Source: Diploscapter coronatus (lineage: Eukaryota > Nematoda > Chromadorea > Rhabditida > Rhabditidae). Taken from it: a DNA stretch of 64,000 nt. Both the position numbers and the translations under genes were made by a program. The DNA lies in contig OZ038422.1 of assembly GCA_964036155.1 (NCBI GenBank), positions 15,585,201-15,649,200 of the forward strand, read 5' to 3'. The notes under the pieces were generated by a model, which had not been told where the DNA came from, searched no databases, and saw only the letters and a list, made by a program, of their open reading frames with translations. This document shows, in pieces, positions 36,444 through 48,748 of the stretch (position 1 is the stretch's first letter; each line of letters opens with the position of its first letter).

Positions 36444-37722
36444 TATGAAAGTTTTGATCAGACGATGCTCCATTCTGAATTGAAATCGCTTTTTATACTC
36501 ATTCATAAGTTTGTTGTCAAAATGAAACTGTAGAACGAACACCAACTATCAATAAACGGATCCGCGAAAGCATATAGATGGCAAAATAAATAACAAAATG
36601 CTCCAGAGTAAAAATAGTCGCTATTGTTCTGAATATTTGTCGTAGAATAATCTGATCGCTCAACGAACCATAATAAATAGGTTCAAAGGTCGATCAATTA
36701 TAATTTCAAACTATAAATACAGTAAATCTTATGGACTTCGAAAATGGGGTCAACAATAGGATACTATACCAAATAATACGTTTTTCCTGAATATAAATAA
36801 AACTTAGACATTTGTACGATTTTTATATGATTTTCTCTGGATACCTACAAATTTTATCTGGCTGAGATTCTCGAATGACTGAATGTGCATGCAATAAAAA
36901 TTCACTCATTTCTATGATTTTTTGTACGCAATATCTATGTTATTGTATTGATCTTTCTTATTCCAAGCTTCAATTTAAACTACACGGAAAAGTAAAATCA
37001 TGCGCATATGTGATGCTCAACATCGATTTGTCATTTTCTTGGAATATCGAATATATTATCAAAATGCTGATACATTTTGTCTTTAAAAAGTCTCATTCTT
37101 GACATGTTCAAAGAAATTATATTTTAGAAATTATTTAGTCTTCATCAGCATATCAATATGCCATAAAATATCAAACTGCATGACTAATCCCAAGGCGAAG
37201 TGTGTTTGATTTCAACTTCGTCAATTATGATTAGAGATGAGAAGGAATTCCGTTTCAAATTTCGTAAAACTTTGATTTCGGCATGTTGAACTGATTTTGA
37301 TTCGGACTTTTCAAATTCCTTTTCACCTCTGATTCTGCTCAAGCATAAAATTATCAGTGAGATTAATATTAGCTTAAAACACTTTTTTCCTTTCAAAGAC
37401 TAATATGATGAGATCTTCTATTCTGCTTGTCATGTGCATTCAATACTTGAAAGCGTTAAATTTCGCTGTTTTCATATTAATTAAAATAAGAAATTGCAAT
37501 CATAAAAATTTATTAACTTATTAAGCCACAATTGTTATCAAAGATATTGAAAAATGAATCTCGAAAATAGTCTCTTCTAAAAACTCATAGCAATGTAAAA
37601 TATATTTGGCAGTGTCTTACTTCACCAACGAATAGATGAATCACTTAGCAGAAGAAGGGGACGCATCCGATTCTGAATGTATTTTTGTTTAATTTTGCAA
37701 AGGAATAATTTCTTACGCGAAA
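36444..37722. other. intergenic with a decayed hAT-like element
   Basis: About 1.3 kb of AT-rich DNA between the two PPDVR paralogues. It contains the inverted repeat listed at 37232-37332 and no convincing gene. Confidence 0.5.
37232..37332. repeat. decayed hAT-like MITE
   Basis: Ends TAGAGATGAGAAGGAATT and complement of a matching CAGAGGTGAAAAGGAATT. Flanks ATTATGAT and ATTCTGCT agree at 6 of 8 positions, a worn target duplication. Confidence 0.55.
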
Positions 37723-38299
37723 TCAGTTCTGAAGGGGCTTCCCGCCCTTGCCTCCCGTAGTTCTTTTTCCGCCTTTGCCTCCCGTAGTTCGCTTTCGGCC
37801 TTTGTCTCTGGCCTTCTCGGCACGCTTCCTGCGATTTTCACGTCTCTTCTCCTCGCGCCGAGAACGAACATCCGGGGGAATCCAGGTTCCTGAAATGATC
37901 ATTGGAATCTTTTTCCTGAGAAACTTCTTTACCTCCAGGGGCGACCTCCTGCAGATTCATCATCTCTGGAGCTCCGACTTCGTTCATCTCGAGAACAGCC
38001 AGTTCTTCAGAGCTGTCGTCCTCCTCAGAAGAGCTGACATCGGCCAGTTCGAGGCTTTCGAAATCGTCATGGTCAAGTTCGATGACTTCCTGTCGCCAGT
38101 GAAATAATTATTTTTTGTTCAATATTTGAAAAAATGAAGTGGAAATTGGCAAGATAAAACTCTTAGAGAATCGAATCTCTAACGTCTTAAAACAGCCGAA
38201 ACGTTTGTTTGACACTAATAAAATGAAATTTACCAATTCGTCAACTGGCATAGCAGCCGTAAAGGCAATGCAGAATCCTGCGAGAAGAAGCAACTTCAT
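37723..38299 (-). CDS. secreted acidic-then-basic protein with PPDVR unit
   Basis: Three exons: 38299-38234, 38089-37933 and 37889-37723, giving about 129 aa. A signal peptide (MKLLLLAGFCIAFTAAMP) precedes an acidic stretch of Glu, Asp and Ser (~25-65), the unit G-T-W-I-P-P-D-V-R-S-R-R-E, and a strongly basic tail with two copies of R-T-T-G-G-K-G-G-K. It is paralogous to the gene at 35750-36443, which shares the exon 2/3 junction inside the G-G-T motif. The bipolar charge suggests ionic binding outside the cell, but no function is known. Confidence 0.8.
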
Positions 38300-39057
38300 G
38301 ATGATGAGTGGATTTGGAAGCTGATTGCAGGATGAACCGAATCGGCTGATGCTCCATGCTGAACTCGAGGCGCTTTTATATTTGAAGATGGGTGCTGTCT
38401 TGTCGGTTAGAAATTCTAGAGCAAAGCATTTATCATTGACACGAAAATCGGAGAATGACAAGAGTAAACAACAAAAACAACTACAAGGTAAATATTATCC
38501 ATTGTCTAAAATTATCAACGCCGATTGAGGTGGTTGTTGTTCAACATTCCATCCAAGGATTGGGTTCAAAGGTTACGCTGTTTATCATATCGACACTAGA
38601 CAACTGTTTGGAAGGTGAAAATTAAATCGCATGGCATTCATTTACAATACAGCAAAGATGTTGATTTTTATATCTTGTCAATCGAACAATTGTGAAATTA
38701 CTAACAACAATGCGAAAATAATTTCTAAAAGTATGATCAGATGGACTCCTCATGCATGAGAACAAAATGAGTCTAGTGTCATTGTCAGCTATTTTTAGCT
38801 AACTCTCACCAAATATCTTCGAGTTAATCGATTTAAACAGTAAATTTATTGCACGTTTTGCACACATTCACTTCTATTTTTTTTCTCGACAATAATCATG
38901 TACTCTCATGACGTTCGATATTGATGGATTAGTCTTTGTTGACCATAGAACAGAAACTTTTCGAATTTACTATAATTAATTGAAAAAATAAATCAAAGTA
39001 TCTTCATTACGCTGTACAAAATCTTTATTTCCAAGTCATTATTTACAAACTCTAATT
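38300..39057. other. intergenic
   Basis: About 760 bp between the PPDVR gene and the P450 stop; AT-rich, no feature seen. Confidence 0.5.
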
Positions 39058-41255
39058 CTACAACTCGGGATGTCGTGTTTCGATGACGACAGGGAAGCCC
39101 AATGAGGGTTTGAGAATAGTGTCGATTGCTGGCCGATTGTCACGGAATTTGTAGTTGGTGCGAATTCGATATTTGCGGAAAAACCAAGAGATTACCGTCT
39201 TTTCTTCCATCAACGCAAATTTCTGTCCTAAAACTCAGATACAAAATATGAAAACAATTAATTCTCTCGCCAATGCAATTTCTCGGTCCAGCACTGAAAG
39301 GAATGTCGGCAAAAGCGTGCCGTTTCGCTATTGCATCCTCATTGAAATGCTCAGGGTAGTAGCTTAGAGACTTTTCGTATATCTAAAAATTGAATGTGAG
39401 GATAGAAATCTGAAAATTTCTTACATCGGGAATTCGATGTAGCGCATAAGGTAAGAAAAGAATAATGGCATTTTTGGGAAACAGCGTTCCTTCTGAAAAC
39501 ATTTCGTCTTGAAAATTTTATTCCACCGAAACTTGTTTTCAAACAACTTACCAACTTCAAAATCCTCTTCAACTTGCCTAGCATAAAGTGGAACAGCGGG
39601 GAACAGTCGCAGACCTTCCTTGATGCATTTCTCCAGATATTTCATCTCCTTCAGATCTTCGTTCGTGCAATCGCGGTCGGAATGTTTGAAAATCCTGTCG
39701 ACTTCTTCGATGACTTTTTCTTGGCATTCCGGGTGACAAGCCAAACTCCAAAGCGCCCAGCCCATAGAAGAAGATGTCGTGTCGTGTCCTGAAGTCAATA
39801 TTCTCGATACATAAGAAATTGCTAAGGAATAAGTAAATTTCCGAAAATTTAGCATTTATCACTCTCATAAACTGAATCTTACCCTCAAACATGAAAGTGT
39901 CCACCTCCTCACGCACGTCTTCGTAATTCATGTGACCTTCATGACGAACCTGAGATTAAACTCTCTAAATATTTAGCGATTTCAAAAATCATACATCCAT
40001 CAACAAATCCAGAAATGCCTTCTTTCTAGACTTGTCCTCCTGCCTCGTACCAGCTTCATAGGCATTGTACTCCTGCCATTTATCCTCTATCACCTTCTTC
40101 GTGAAGCCAGTAACAACGTTCAAGTGATAGTCGAATTCATCGCCGAAACCAGAAATCTTTCTGGAATTGAAGGAAAGATAAGAATTTGTTAATGATCCAA
40201 ACAGGCCTCAAAATTTTATTCCTGAGAAACGGATACATGTTGAACTTGAAGATGAGCTCGTTCAGTCGTTTCACGGAATTCACATATGCATGATCATGAT
40301 TATGCTGTGCGTCAACTGTCGCACCCATGGAAGTTTCTGAAGAGAACGATTATTGAAATTATTGAATAAGAAAATACTAAATTTACCACAAATGATGTCC
40401 AGAGCCATTCGTTTGATGTAAGGAAAAATATCGAATTCTCGATTTGTACCCGCGAATTTTTCAATTTGTTCCAAGAATATCTAGAAAAACTGAAAAGTGT
40501 AACAAAACGATTTCTTACCTTAGCTTGATAGTCGTGTGTAGGCAAGAAGCTGTTGAGAACATTAAAATGAAATGCTGGTGTGAGTAATTTTCTCCGATCC
40601 GACCATTTTTGTCCAGTTGAAGTAAGCAAACCAGTGCCGAGCCAAGGATGCAAAATGCTGTACAAATGTGCCTTCGTGATTAAATCATTTGATTGCATCA
40701 GTACCTAAAGATAAGCTTATTCTTTTTTAGCTCTATGATGTCCTGCCTTGAGAATAGACGGCCTAACTGGAATAATAACTGCATCAGCTCCAACCCAAAG
40801 CTTGCCAACTGGTACATTCTGTCGATAGAAATACAGACACCAGTAAATAAATTGCTCTGTCGCATCTAAAATAATCTCAGTCCCCCAATTGTTCTGAACG
40901 TTTCCTTTCTTGAGATTGTATTCAATATTAAAATGCTGAGAACGACATAAAATCTGACAATGAGAAAGATAATCGAATTTTGAGTATTATTCTCTACCCT
41001 TTGTGCTTCAATACTATTTTTTTTATAAATCAAACCTGCAACATTAACTTTGAACATCCATGTACTTCCAATTATAGGGAGTCCACCTATTCCGATAATT
41101 TTTTCCATATGCTTTGCAAGCCTTCGCCTGTTAAACAGATAATTGAAACATTTTATTCAATAAACTTACCTAGCTCGCAAATAAGTGAAGATCTGCTTGG
41201 CATAGAAGGCGAAGATCACCGTGAATGTTATCAAAAGCAATAGTGGCCCATTCAT
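39058..41255 (-). CDS. cytochrome P450, CYP4-like
   Basis: Twelve exons: 41255-41170, 41127-41036, 40865-40747, 40704-40519, 40480-40387, 40336-40207, 40160-39995, 39949-39883, 39788-39552, 39492-39425, 39382-39271 and 39227-39058, giving 508 aa. An N-terminal membrane anchor (residues ~3-22) is followed by the I-helix F-E-G-H-D-T-T-S (~312-319), E-G-L-R of the K helix (371-374) and the haem loop [14 protein letters not shown] with ligand Cys451. It should be an ER monooxygenase of the CYP4 clan; fatty acid hydroxylation is typical, but the substrate is unknown. Introns 3 and 11 need GC donors (AAG|GCAGGA, TTG|GCGAGA). Intron 6 is ambiguous: GC donor GAG|GCCTGT, or a GT donor with a poor acceptor. 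Confidence 0.93.
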
Positions 41256-41926
41256 CTATATTAAATTAATAAAAAAAATAAACAAAAGCGAAGAAAAAAT
41301 AGCAATTAGTTCATGCGATTGTGCCGTGAATCAACTGGTCATATTTTGCGATTATCAGTAGTTGTGGGGTTAATTTGCTGCTCTTAGATTCCGATTTCAC
41401 TCCTTATGTTTTGCCTTTCTCAAGAAATGTGCTCGTCGTATCACACAGGTCGCTATGCAACAAAAGGAGCGTTTTCTATTTTGCTCCATTCATTATTTTC
41501 GTATCACAACATGCTTTCAAATTCTATTCATTATCATTAGGTGATAATTTTTATAAGCACTATGAAATTTTTAGACATTTACTTATCATTATCATGTCAA
41601 AACTAGACTACGGATGTTTGCATCCTCAACACGTTTTTTCCCCTTTTAAGTTGACATTTTTATTTAATTTTTGAATATGATATAGTACATATTGCAGATT
41701 ATAGGGAGCAAATGTCTTCTTTTAGATTGATAAACCTCTTCCTTTTCTGTTTACTGCCAAATAAAAGGAGAAAATATCGTATCATCATAGAAACACATTT
41801 GTTAAGAATAATCGACGATAGATAGTTTTTTATCTCCGAAAAATCAAATTTTATTCGATAACAACCAAAATCAACAAGTTTAACAGGTTTGATAACAACG
41901 TTCCTTCTTGAATAAGGCTACCTATT
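41256..41926. other. intergenic between NOC4 and P450
   Basis: About 670 bp, the promoter side of the P450 gene. An ATATAG acceptor abuts the P450 ATG. No other feature seen. Confidence 0.5.
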
Positions 41927-44657
41927 TTACGCATTCGAATTGAGCGATCCAAATAGAAAACCGACAGTCGGAGTCGCTTTACGATATTTAATTTCGTCGT
42001 CTTCGAACTGAAAATTACTTTCTTTTTTTTTAACAATCAAAGTAGAATTTCATTTCTTGCAAACATGTGAAACATGTAGAAAGATTACCGCATTTTTTGC
42101 AGCGAATTTTCCTCCCTTCTTCTTTTTTTTGGGTGGCTCCTTGATTTCTTTCTCTTCGTTCAATTCATCTTCATTTTCCCCTTGATCGCCCTCCTGAAAT
42201 AAAATGTCCTTTTCTTCTCGGAATTAAAATAAAGAGAGAATAAACCTGTGATTTCCTGAACTGCTCTTCAGCGCTGCTTTTCGCCTTCCCGTATTTTTTT
42301 GCGGCCAAATTCTCCCAGAGCTGCTCGGAAGTGCGGAAACGGACGAACGACTCGACCTGACAAATCACTAAAAATTAAAAATAATAATAATTTAAAAATG
42401 CCTTTTCAGGCTGTCGATCGACGAATTTTGCACGTCTTCCCACGTTAGGATGCCAGTGATTTTGGAGGGTCTGAAAATGAAGATAAGTTGAAATAAAATA
42501 AATGAAAAACGATGTTGAATCTAAAATGAGAGAATGAAGTTAATGAAATTTGATTCTAGTGATTTATTTTCCAAAAAGTTTCAAAGTGCTGGAGTATTTC
42601 CCCAACCTTGATTTCCCAAAGCGAGCTGTTGAGAGCGTTCGTTTTCGACAAGTCTGGTTCTTCATTGTTGAATGGGTCAGAATCGAATTTTTCTGAAAAA
42701 AAATTCCGACAATAAATAGCAACGAATTCAATACCGGGAACATTTTTGTGCATCAATTGGCTCGCGATTGGATGTCGGATCACGAAATTTCGAAGCAGGC
42801 CCAGAATTGGCTCCTGAAAATTGAAGACAAAATCGAGAAGAACGGCGAAAAATTTCGATTGAATTTGGCAGAATCAAAAAAAAAAACTAAAAAAAAGCTG
42901 TTTCCAAAAATGTGTCCTCCTTCTATACTCGATTGTGTTTTGTTATTCTCCATCAGTTAGTAATGAGGAATTTTAGAACTCGAAGAAACACACGCACTTG
43001 AGCTTCCAAAGGGGCGGCTAGCAAATTCCTCGACAATCGCTTGATGAAACTTGCCACGATGTAGAGTGGAATATGACTGCAAAATACTTGGCTTGTTTAT
43101 TTCTCGAAGAAGAAAAAAAAGACAAACGTGGAACTGAGGAAGGAGTCGATGAGTCGAATGAACGTCTCTTTGTAATCCGAATACAGCACGAATGGGGTCG
43201 TCAGGGCGTACACTTCCTTGTAGAAGTCGGGGTATTCACTGAACGAAATACCTAGTTTGAAAGGTACCGAATAATCGAGATAATTCGAAGTGCTAATTTC
43301 AGTCCATTTGATGAATTTGTATACATACATTTAGTAAGTCCAAATTTTTAATGAAAAATAACTCACAAATTGTGAACGACGATCAGTTTGAAGATGGCAG
43401 CCAGAGAAAGGATCGCGTAGATTCCACCGTATTTGAAGGACTGAAACATTTTCTTTGAAAAGAATGAAAATATAAGAAATTACCCTAAAGAAGAAATCAG
43501 CCGTTCTGAAAGGCTCCTTGAAGGTTTCCAGAACGTTTTCAGTCACGAACGGCAGCAGTTTGATGAGAAGTTCTTTTGGAATCTGAAGGATAATTGCTTT
43601 TATTTCAAGCTAAAAATGAAACCTTTGTTTCGCAAAGAAAAGTCGTCCACAATTCGTCCCAAATCTTGCCCCAGACTTTCGACGGCTTCAATTTCTTCGT
43701 TCTCTCCTTGTCTTTGAACGTCGATTCTGAGTTTTTCAATAAAAATAAACAAACAAAGGACTTTCTACCTTCCAAATCGGCGAAAAGCAGCTTTGGCTTC
43801 GCGTTTTTGTCGATCGTCTTCACGAAATTGAGCACGTTCCAAGCGGAAGTGACGCTTTCGTAAGTCAGACTCTGGAGTTTCAAATTTTCACTATAACACA
43901 GGAGATTTTTAAAGAAAAAAATTTTACTGGCAAGGCTTTTTTCTGCAAAAAAAAAATAAGGAATGCCACCTTCATGAGAACGATGAGCGGATCCTTGATG
44001 TGCTGAAGAAAGTCAGCTCGACCGAAAATATCGTTCGACAACGATTTGATGGTTTTTGGCTCGTGAACAGAGTCGCTGTGCAGAAACAGAACGAAACCCT
44101 GAATTTTTTTTGTATATTTTTGAGAGTCATTACAAGTCCAAGCTCATTTTCAAAATGTTTGTAGAAATTTTACAAAAATGAATGGAAACCTCAGCGATAT
44201 TTTGAAGAGCTTTCGTTGGCTGAATGAATTTCTTCGGTCGGTGAAACAATTTCTCCTTGAGGATTTCGTTCAGCAGGTCCTGAAATTAAGTTTCCATAGA
44301 AATTTCAGAAGGAAAAATCATGAAATTGTCATTTTTCCGAATCACTTCGAAGCAAATCTATTCGATCCATCAGCAAGTTTGTTTTTTTTTTCAATTTTTT
44401 ATTTTTTTAAATCGTACCTCGCTGAATTCTGCCTTCTCGACGATGTCCTTCCAATCCTCGGCAGTTTTACCTGCTTCTTCTCCTTCCTCTTCATTAGCCT
44501 TATCCTCCTCCAAAATGGTCTCCATCCTTTGTACCTCCCTGGCTTCGTTTAGTCTGCCCTCACCCCTTCTGTCGCTGCCCCGTTCATCCCCACTCTCTGT
44601 CTCGTCGTCCGTCGACCGATTGCTGCTTCGTGAGGCCGAGCGAGTCACAACAACCAT
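41927..44657 (-). CDS. nucleolar complex protein 4 (NOC4)
   Basis: Sixteen exons: 44657-44418, 44279-44190, 44098-43970, 43942-43928, 43871-43769, 43726-43623, 43582-43484, 43440-43367, 43238-43128, 43076-42998, 42813-42735, 42692-42607, 42470-42402, 42356-42246, 42193-42089 and 42007-41927, giving 524 aa, about the length of human NOC4L. The conserved CBF/Noc domain is clear: N-F-E-Y-P-D-F-Y-K-E-V-Y-A-L, then R-L-I-D-S-F-L-S-S-T-H-I-P-L-Y, R-H-P-I-A and A-L-N-S-S-L-W-E. The N-terminus is acidic and Ser/Glu-rich, the C-terminus Lys-rich (nuclear). With Nop14 it works in maturation and export of the small ribosomal subunit. Exon 4 is only 15 nt. Intron 13 has a GC donor (AAG|GCATTT). A TTTCAG acceptor sits 4 nt before the ATG. 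Confidence 0.93.
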
Positions 44658-45432
44658 CAGACTGAAATCGATTTTTTAATAATTGAGAAAAATCAAAAGA
44701 AAATAGAAAGTTATGAAAAGACGAGCGTGAAGCGTGCGCCATCGCGAATTACACACAGGGAATCGGCGATGGCGCATTTGGCAGAAATTCGGTTAATTTT
44801 GAAAAGTGCTTGAAATTTCTATCAAAATTCTGTGAAATTTTCGGAAAATGAATGAAAATTGAAAATAATACACTTCGAAACGGAATGGCAAGTTGCAAAC
44901 ATAAAATTTTGAGTGCACTGTTTCAGCTTGTAAAATATCACATCAAAAATTAAGAGATATTAATCAGAATATGATGCTTTTGACAAACGAATGAACTTCA
45001 ACGTCGCCATGCCCTAGTTTTTTTTATTCGACATAGGTAGCTTGATATTTTTATTCAATATCTTGGGTTTAGGCTAAATTTTTAAACAAATTTGTACTAG
45101 TTCAGCAGCTAGACATTTCGCCATCGGAAGATTTTGCAGCTTCACGTTTGATTTGTCGATTTGTAAAAATTCTCAGAAAACAGATGTCCACTTTACAATA
45201 TACTTTTGAAAATTTTCCTGGGATAAATTCATTTTACATTTCTAACATCAGCTTCTAGAAAATCTTTAAATTTACAAATAACCTACTGAAAATATCATCG
45301 ATATAAAATTGATTCTCGTATTTATTACATCTAGTCAATGTGGCAATCGCACTACAAATAATCAAAATTGAGTTGAACAACCAACTAAAGTCACTTATAT
45401 TTACATTTCACTACAAATTTTCTATTGTAAGT
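44658..45432. other. intergenic upstream of NOC4
   Basis: About 775 bp. A short GC-richer patch (44.72-44.78 kb) just 5' of NOC4 may be its promoter. Nothing else recognised. Confidence 0.45.
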
Positions 45433-46089
45433 CTACAATAGTCTTGGTCTGGCTAATCTCGGTACCAAATCTGCTCCTCCCTTTTCTCTTACTGCACATT
45501 CATACTCGATGTTGCCCTCTATGGCTTTACTTCCAGTAGGAATCTAAACTTTGTCTTAATTCGAAACAAAATCCGAAGTTTTTTTTACCTCAGTTCGTTG
45601 CTTCGGGGTGATACAGGCAACTACTTTTGTCTTCCATTTGCAACTACCTTAAATTATAACCATTCGGCTATTCGGAAGCCATAAGCCCTCAAGCCATTGC
45701 GAAATAGTGTATAGTTAGGGAGGGTATCGGGGAGTAGGGCTTCTTTTCCCCGCTATTTCGCATGGCTTGAGGGCTTGTGGTTTTCAACGTTGCCCAATCA
45801 TTCTATAAAATTTGCATGCTTTTTTGCAATATTTTCAGCTATAGCTATACTATGATGGTCAACTTATATTTAAAGCTAAGAAATGTACCATCTTCGACCA
45901 CGCACTGCTTCTTGAATGCATTATTGACGATCTTAAATTCCCATGCTTTGATCAACTTTGAAATTTCAGAATACCTACCCAAGTTTCACCATTCTTGTAT
46001 CGTTTTCCACCAAACTTGCACTCTGTTACATTTGCTTGAGCAGCCACATTAACTATTACAGCTACCAATAATATCACGATGTACCTCAT
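45433..46089 (-). CDS. secreted mig-18-like fibronectin-I domain protein A
   Basis: Four exons: 46089-45979, 45955-45889, 45647-45589 and 45543-45433, giving 115 aa. A signal peptide (~1-22) is followed by the cluster pattern: C-K-F-G-G-K-R-Y-K-N-G-E-T-W, a Cys after about 20 residues, W-K-T-x-V-V-A-C and Y-E-C. This is the arrangement of the nematode 'abnormal cell migration 18-like' fibronectin type I domain. It is the most divergent of five tandem copies, with longer termini and an extra intron. Intron 2 holds a long inverted repeat. A CTTCTAG acceptor lies 6 nt before the ATG. Confidence 0.7.
45676..45785. repeat. long inverted-repeat element in intron 2 of gene A
   Basis: About 35-nt arms: GAAGCCATAAGCCCTCAAGC pairs with the complement of GCTTGAGGGCTTGTGGTTTT, continuing through GCGAAATAG / CTATTTCGC. 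A short G-rich centre (GGGAGGGTATCGGGG) separates the arms. No clear target duplication was seen. Confidence 0.8.
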
Positions 46090-46496
46090 GATACGCTAGA
46101 AGTGTAAAGACGTTGACAACGACTGAAGATGAGCTAGTTTTATAAAAATTTTAAAAGACGTTTGAAATATTTTGTAAACGTTTGCAGAAATACTTGCAAA
46201 ATCGATAGTTCGAACGCAGCCTCAACCAAATGAATTATCGGAGTGCAAAATGCTTGAGCCAAAGATTGATGTTGGTTGCTACACTGAAACAAATCACTGA
46301 ACGCATCCATCAACTGTGTCAAAGCTATGATCATGCACAGCACACAAGCGTAGTAAACAATCTTGTTTTCAGCTTTATCATCGGTTAAATAAATCAAATA
46401 AATATTGACGTCAATGACATCCGTCTAAAATTTAAAAATGTGATTTTCTAAAAATAAATAGATAAAATGAGGTTTGCTAAAAATTCAAGTTTAAAT

Positions 46497-46952
46497 TTAG
46501 ACCATATGCATCTTCATGTTAACGCCACCACCTATAAATATCCATTTCATTAATAGGTATGAGAATAAATCAATTTTCATAATCGTTTAGTAATTCTAAA
46601 TTACCTGGAGCTCTTTGGCATTCGTACATGTAGTTATCTTCTCTCACTTTTCCACCAACTGGGATCTGAAATAAGCTTTTATTTATCTAATATAACTTAC
46701 AAACGGTAATAAAAACACATACCTCTTTCTGTTTCGGGGTCAAACAAGAGATGATGTCAGTCTTCCAGCCTCCGTTATTATCGATGATGCACTTCATCTT
46801 GAAAGAAGTGTTCGAGACCTAAATTTATGATGGCTAAATTAAGATATTTCAATCGAAAATACCCAAGTTTCCCCGTTCTTATATGTGCGTCCCTGGACGG
46901 AGCACGCAGTAGCAATTGCAATGACAGCAGCCAAGAGGATGAGGAGCTTCAT
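46497..46952 (-). CDS. secreted mig-18-like protein B
   Basis: Four exons: 46952-46863, 46818-46723, 46665-46605 and 46531-46497, giving 93 aa. A signal peptide (MKLLILLAAVIAIATA) is followed by C-S-V-Q-G-R-T-Y-K-N-G-E-T-W, F-K-M-K-C, G-G-W-K-T-D-I-I-S-C and Y-E-C. It ends GGGVNMKMHMV. It resembles copy E most in the signal peptide and first half. An acceptor, CCATTTAG, lies 6 nt before the ATG. Confidence 0.78.
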
Positions 46953-47613
46953 GACGATCTAAATGGGTGAAAGTGTTGCTAGAAGTTCAATAAGCTTGGT
47001 CATGTATAATTTCGACATGGATATTTCAAGTTGATTTTAATTATCAATTGAAAATTACTATTTTGGCAAGACAATATTTTGTATTTTGGATATCTATAGC
47101 GATGATTATGTTTGTTTCAAGATGCTATTTGTACAACTGCAAGCTCATGAGATTAAGTTAAGGGTTTCAGTATAAAATTATGAAATATGACAATGAATCA
47201 GTTCGTGACAATTTCCAAAAAAAAAAAGATCAGCGAAATTGAACAATGAAGAGCAAGTGATGAATGCCAATCGGTTTGTGCGTCAATTCGGTGATTGGGA
47301 AAAGTATCAATTTAATGGTCTGAGCGATAAATACGAGGAAATTGTCCCTCCGAACTCAAACTACATCCGCTTCCACGGCAGTCTGTAATCAATCTCAAAT
47401 GCGAGTTCAAGCTTCTTTTCGCCAAACAATTCAATGTGTAATGCAATTGAGATAAAGAAAAAGATCAAAAGTCGTGAGAAATTTCTATAAACAAAAGATA
47501 GAAATAAAAGAATTTTAACTTTTATTTTGCATATCTTTATTTCGAAAGATTGATAAAATATTAATTTATTATTCTTGCTTCGAGAAAAGAGTGACAAAAA
47601 ATAATCAGCGACT
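46953..47613. other. intergenic between genes B and C
   Basis: About 660 bp, AT-rich. An open frame running into gene C's last exon is an out-of-frame shadow. No other feature. Confidence 0.5.
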
Positions 47614-48214
47614 TCAAAGAATTTTGAGATTGGCTCCGCTTCCGCTCTTGACGCACTCGTATTCAGTATCGCCATCTTTTGCCTTTTCACCGATCGCAAT
47701 CTAAAATTTCTATTCATGAAAATTATGTTATTAAAAAGAAAAATCAATATTCGGAAAATGTTGATTTAGAACACAGTCTGATATGATCACTTTTAGTAAT
47801 CATTCTAGCTGAAATTTGTGGATACATCTAGTGGATTATTTTCTAAATTCTTGAAAGTCACCTATTGAGATCGCTCACAATATATACTAGACTTTGAAGT
47901 CGTAAGGTTAAAAATTTTTGCAGGCCGTGGAAAAATATTCTATAAAATTAGAGTAAAAAATAAAAATCTAACTTCAATCTTCGATTTTGGCGAGAGACAA
48001 ACGACTACAGATGTCTGCCATGATCCACCATCACTTATTTCGCATGCCATTTTGAAACTATCGTTGACTAGCTAAATTATTCCAATAGCAATGAAACTCT
48101 TAAACCTTATGAGAAACATACCCAAGTCTCTCCATTTTTGTATTTTTTGCCAGAAACCTCACAGGCCGATGCCACGGAGAAAATGCAGAGAAAAGCGATA
48201 ACAGATTTCATCAT
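47614..48214 (-). CDS. secreted mig-18-like protein C
   Basis: Three exons: 48214-48122, 48071-47973 and 47700-47614, giving 92 aa. It starts with two Met codons and a signal peptide (~1-18), then C-E-V-S-G-K-K-Y-K-N-G-E-T-W, F-K-M-A-C, G-G-S-W-Q-T-S-V-V-V-C and Y-E-C. It ends S-G-S-G-A-N-L-K-I-L. A TCTTAG acceptor lies 3 nt before the first ATG. Confidence 0.78.
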
Positions 48215-48748
48215 ATTCTAAGATTGTTTTTTACTCGAGAAATAAGAGGCGAGACTAAAAAAGTTTTTGCAAGTCAAATCACTAATTCGCGATTACTCGA
48301 ATTTATGATTGAAAATAGATCGTTACGCTTTTATATTCCGAACAGGATTCACATTTTGAACAAAAACGCTATTAATTACTCCAGTTCCAGCATTTCAGAC
48401 TATATTCAGCGAACGGTCATCGATAAATTACACTAGTGGAACTTCTGTCTGCAGTTTTTAACAGATGCGTAAAATAGTATATGCCATATAGAACATAGGG
48501 ATAGGGTCAGGTAGAGCGGTTTTTTTTTGCCAAAATAACCTACTCCCTATCCTCGTCATTTTATACCAAAATCACTTTACCTGATCCTAATCCCTATGCT
48601 TTATATGATATGCACTACGCTTACGCATCTGGTAAAAACTATAAACTGGTAATGGTAAACCCATGGTAGAAAAATTACAATAAACCTAATTAACAAAACG
48701 GATTGAAAACATAGGCAACTCTTTTTATAAATAATTTATTCATTTGAA
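48215..48748. other. intergenic between genes C and D
   Basis: About 530 bp, largely taken up by the inverted-repeat element at 48455-48650. Confidence 0.5.
48455..48650. repeat. long inverted-repeat element between genes C and D
   Basis: Arms of about 60 nt or more pair imperfectly: CAGATGCGTAAAATAGTATA, then ATAGGGATAGGGTCAGGTAG, against the complement of CTGATCCTAATCCCTATGCT and TTACGCATCTG. The loop contains a T-tract. Confidence 0.75.

Noticed and set aside
37184..37396. 70-codon frame with a signal-peptide-like start
   Set aside because: Most of it lies over the decayed hAT-like inverted repeat, and there is no supporting splice or family evidence.
46140..46397. 85-codon hydrophobic frame on the minus strand between genes A and B
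   Set aside because: It has no good start site or conserved pattern and lies in the 3' flank of gene B; the composition alone is not enough.
47361..47747. 128-codon frame on the minus strand
   Set aside because: It overlaps the last exon of mig-18-like gene C in another frame, and the phases fit gene C.
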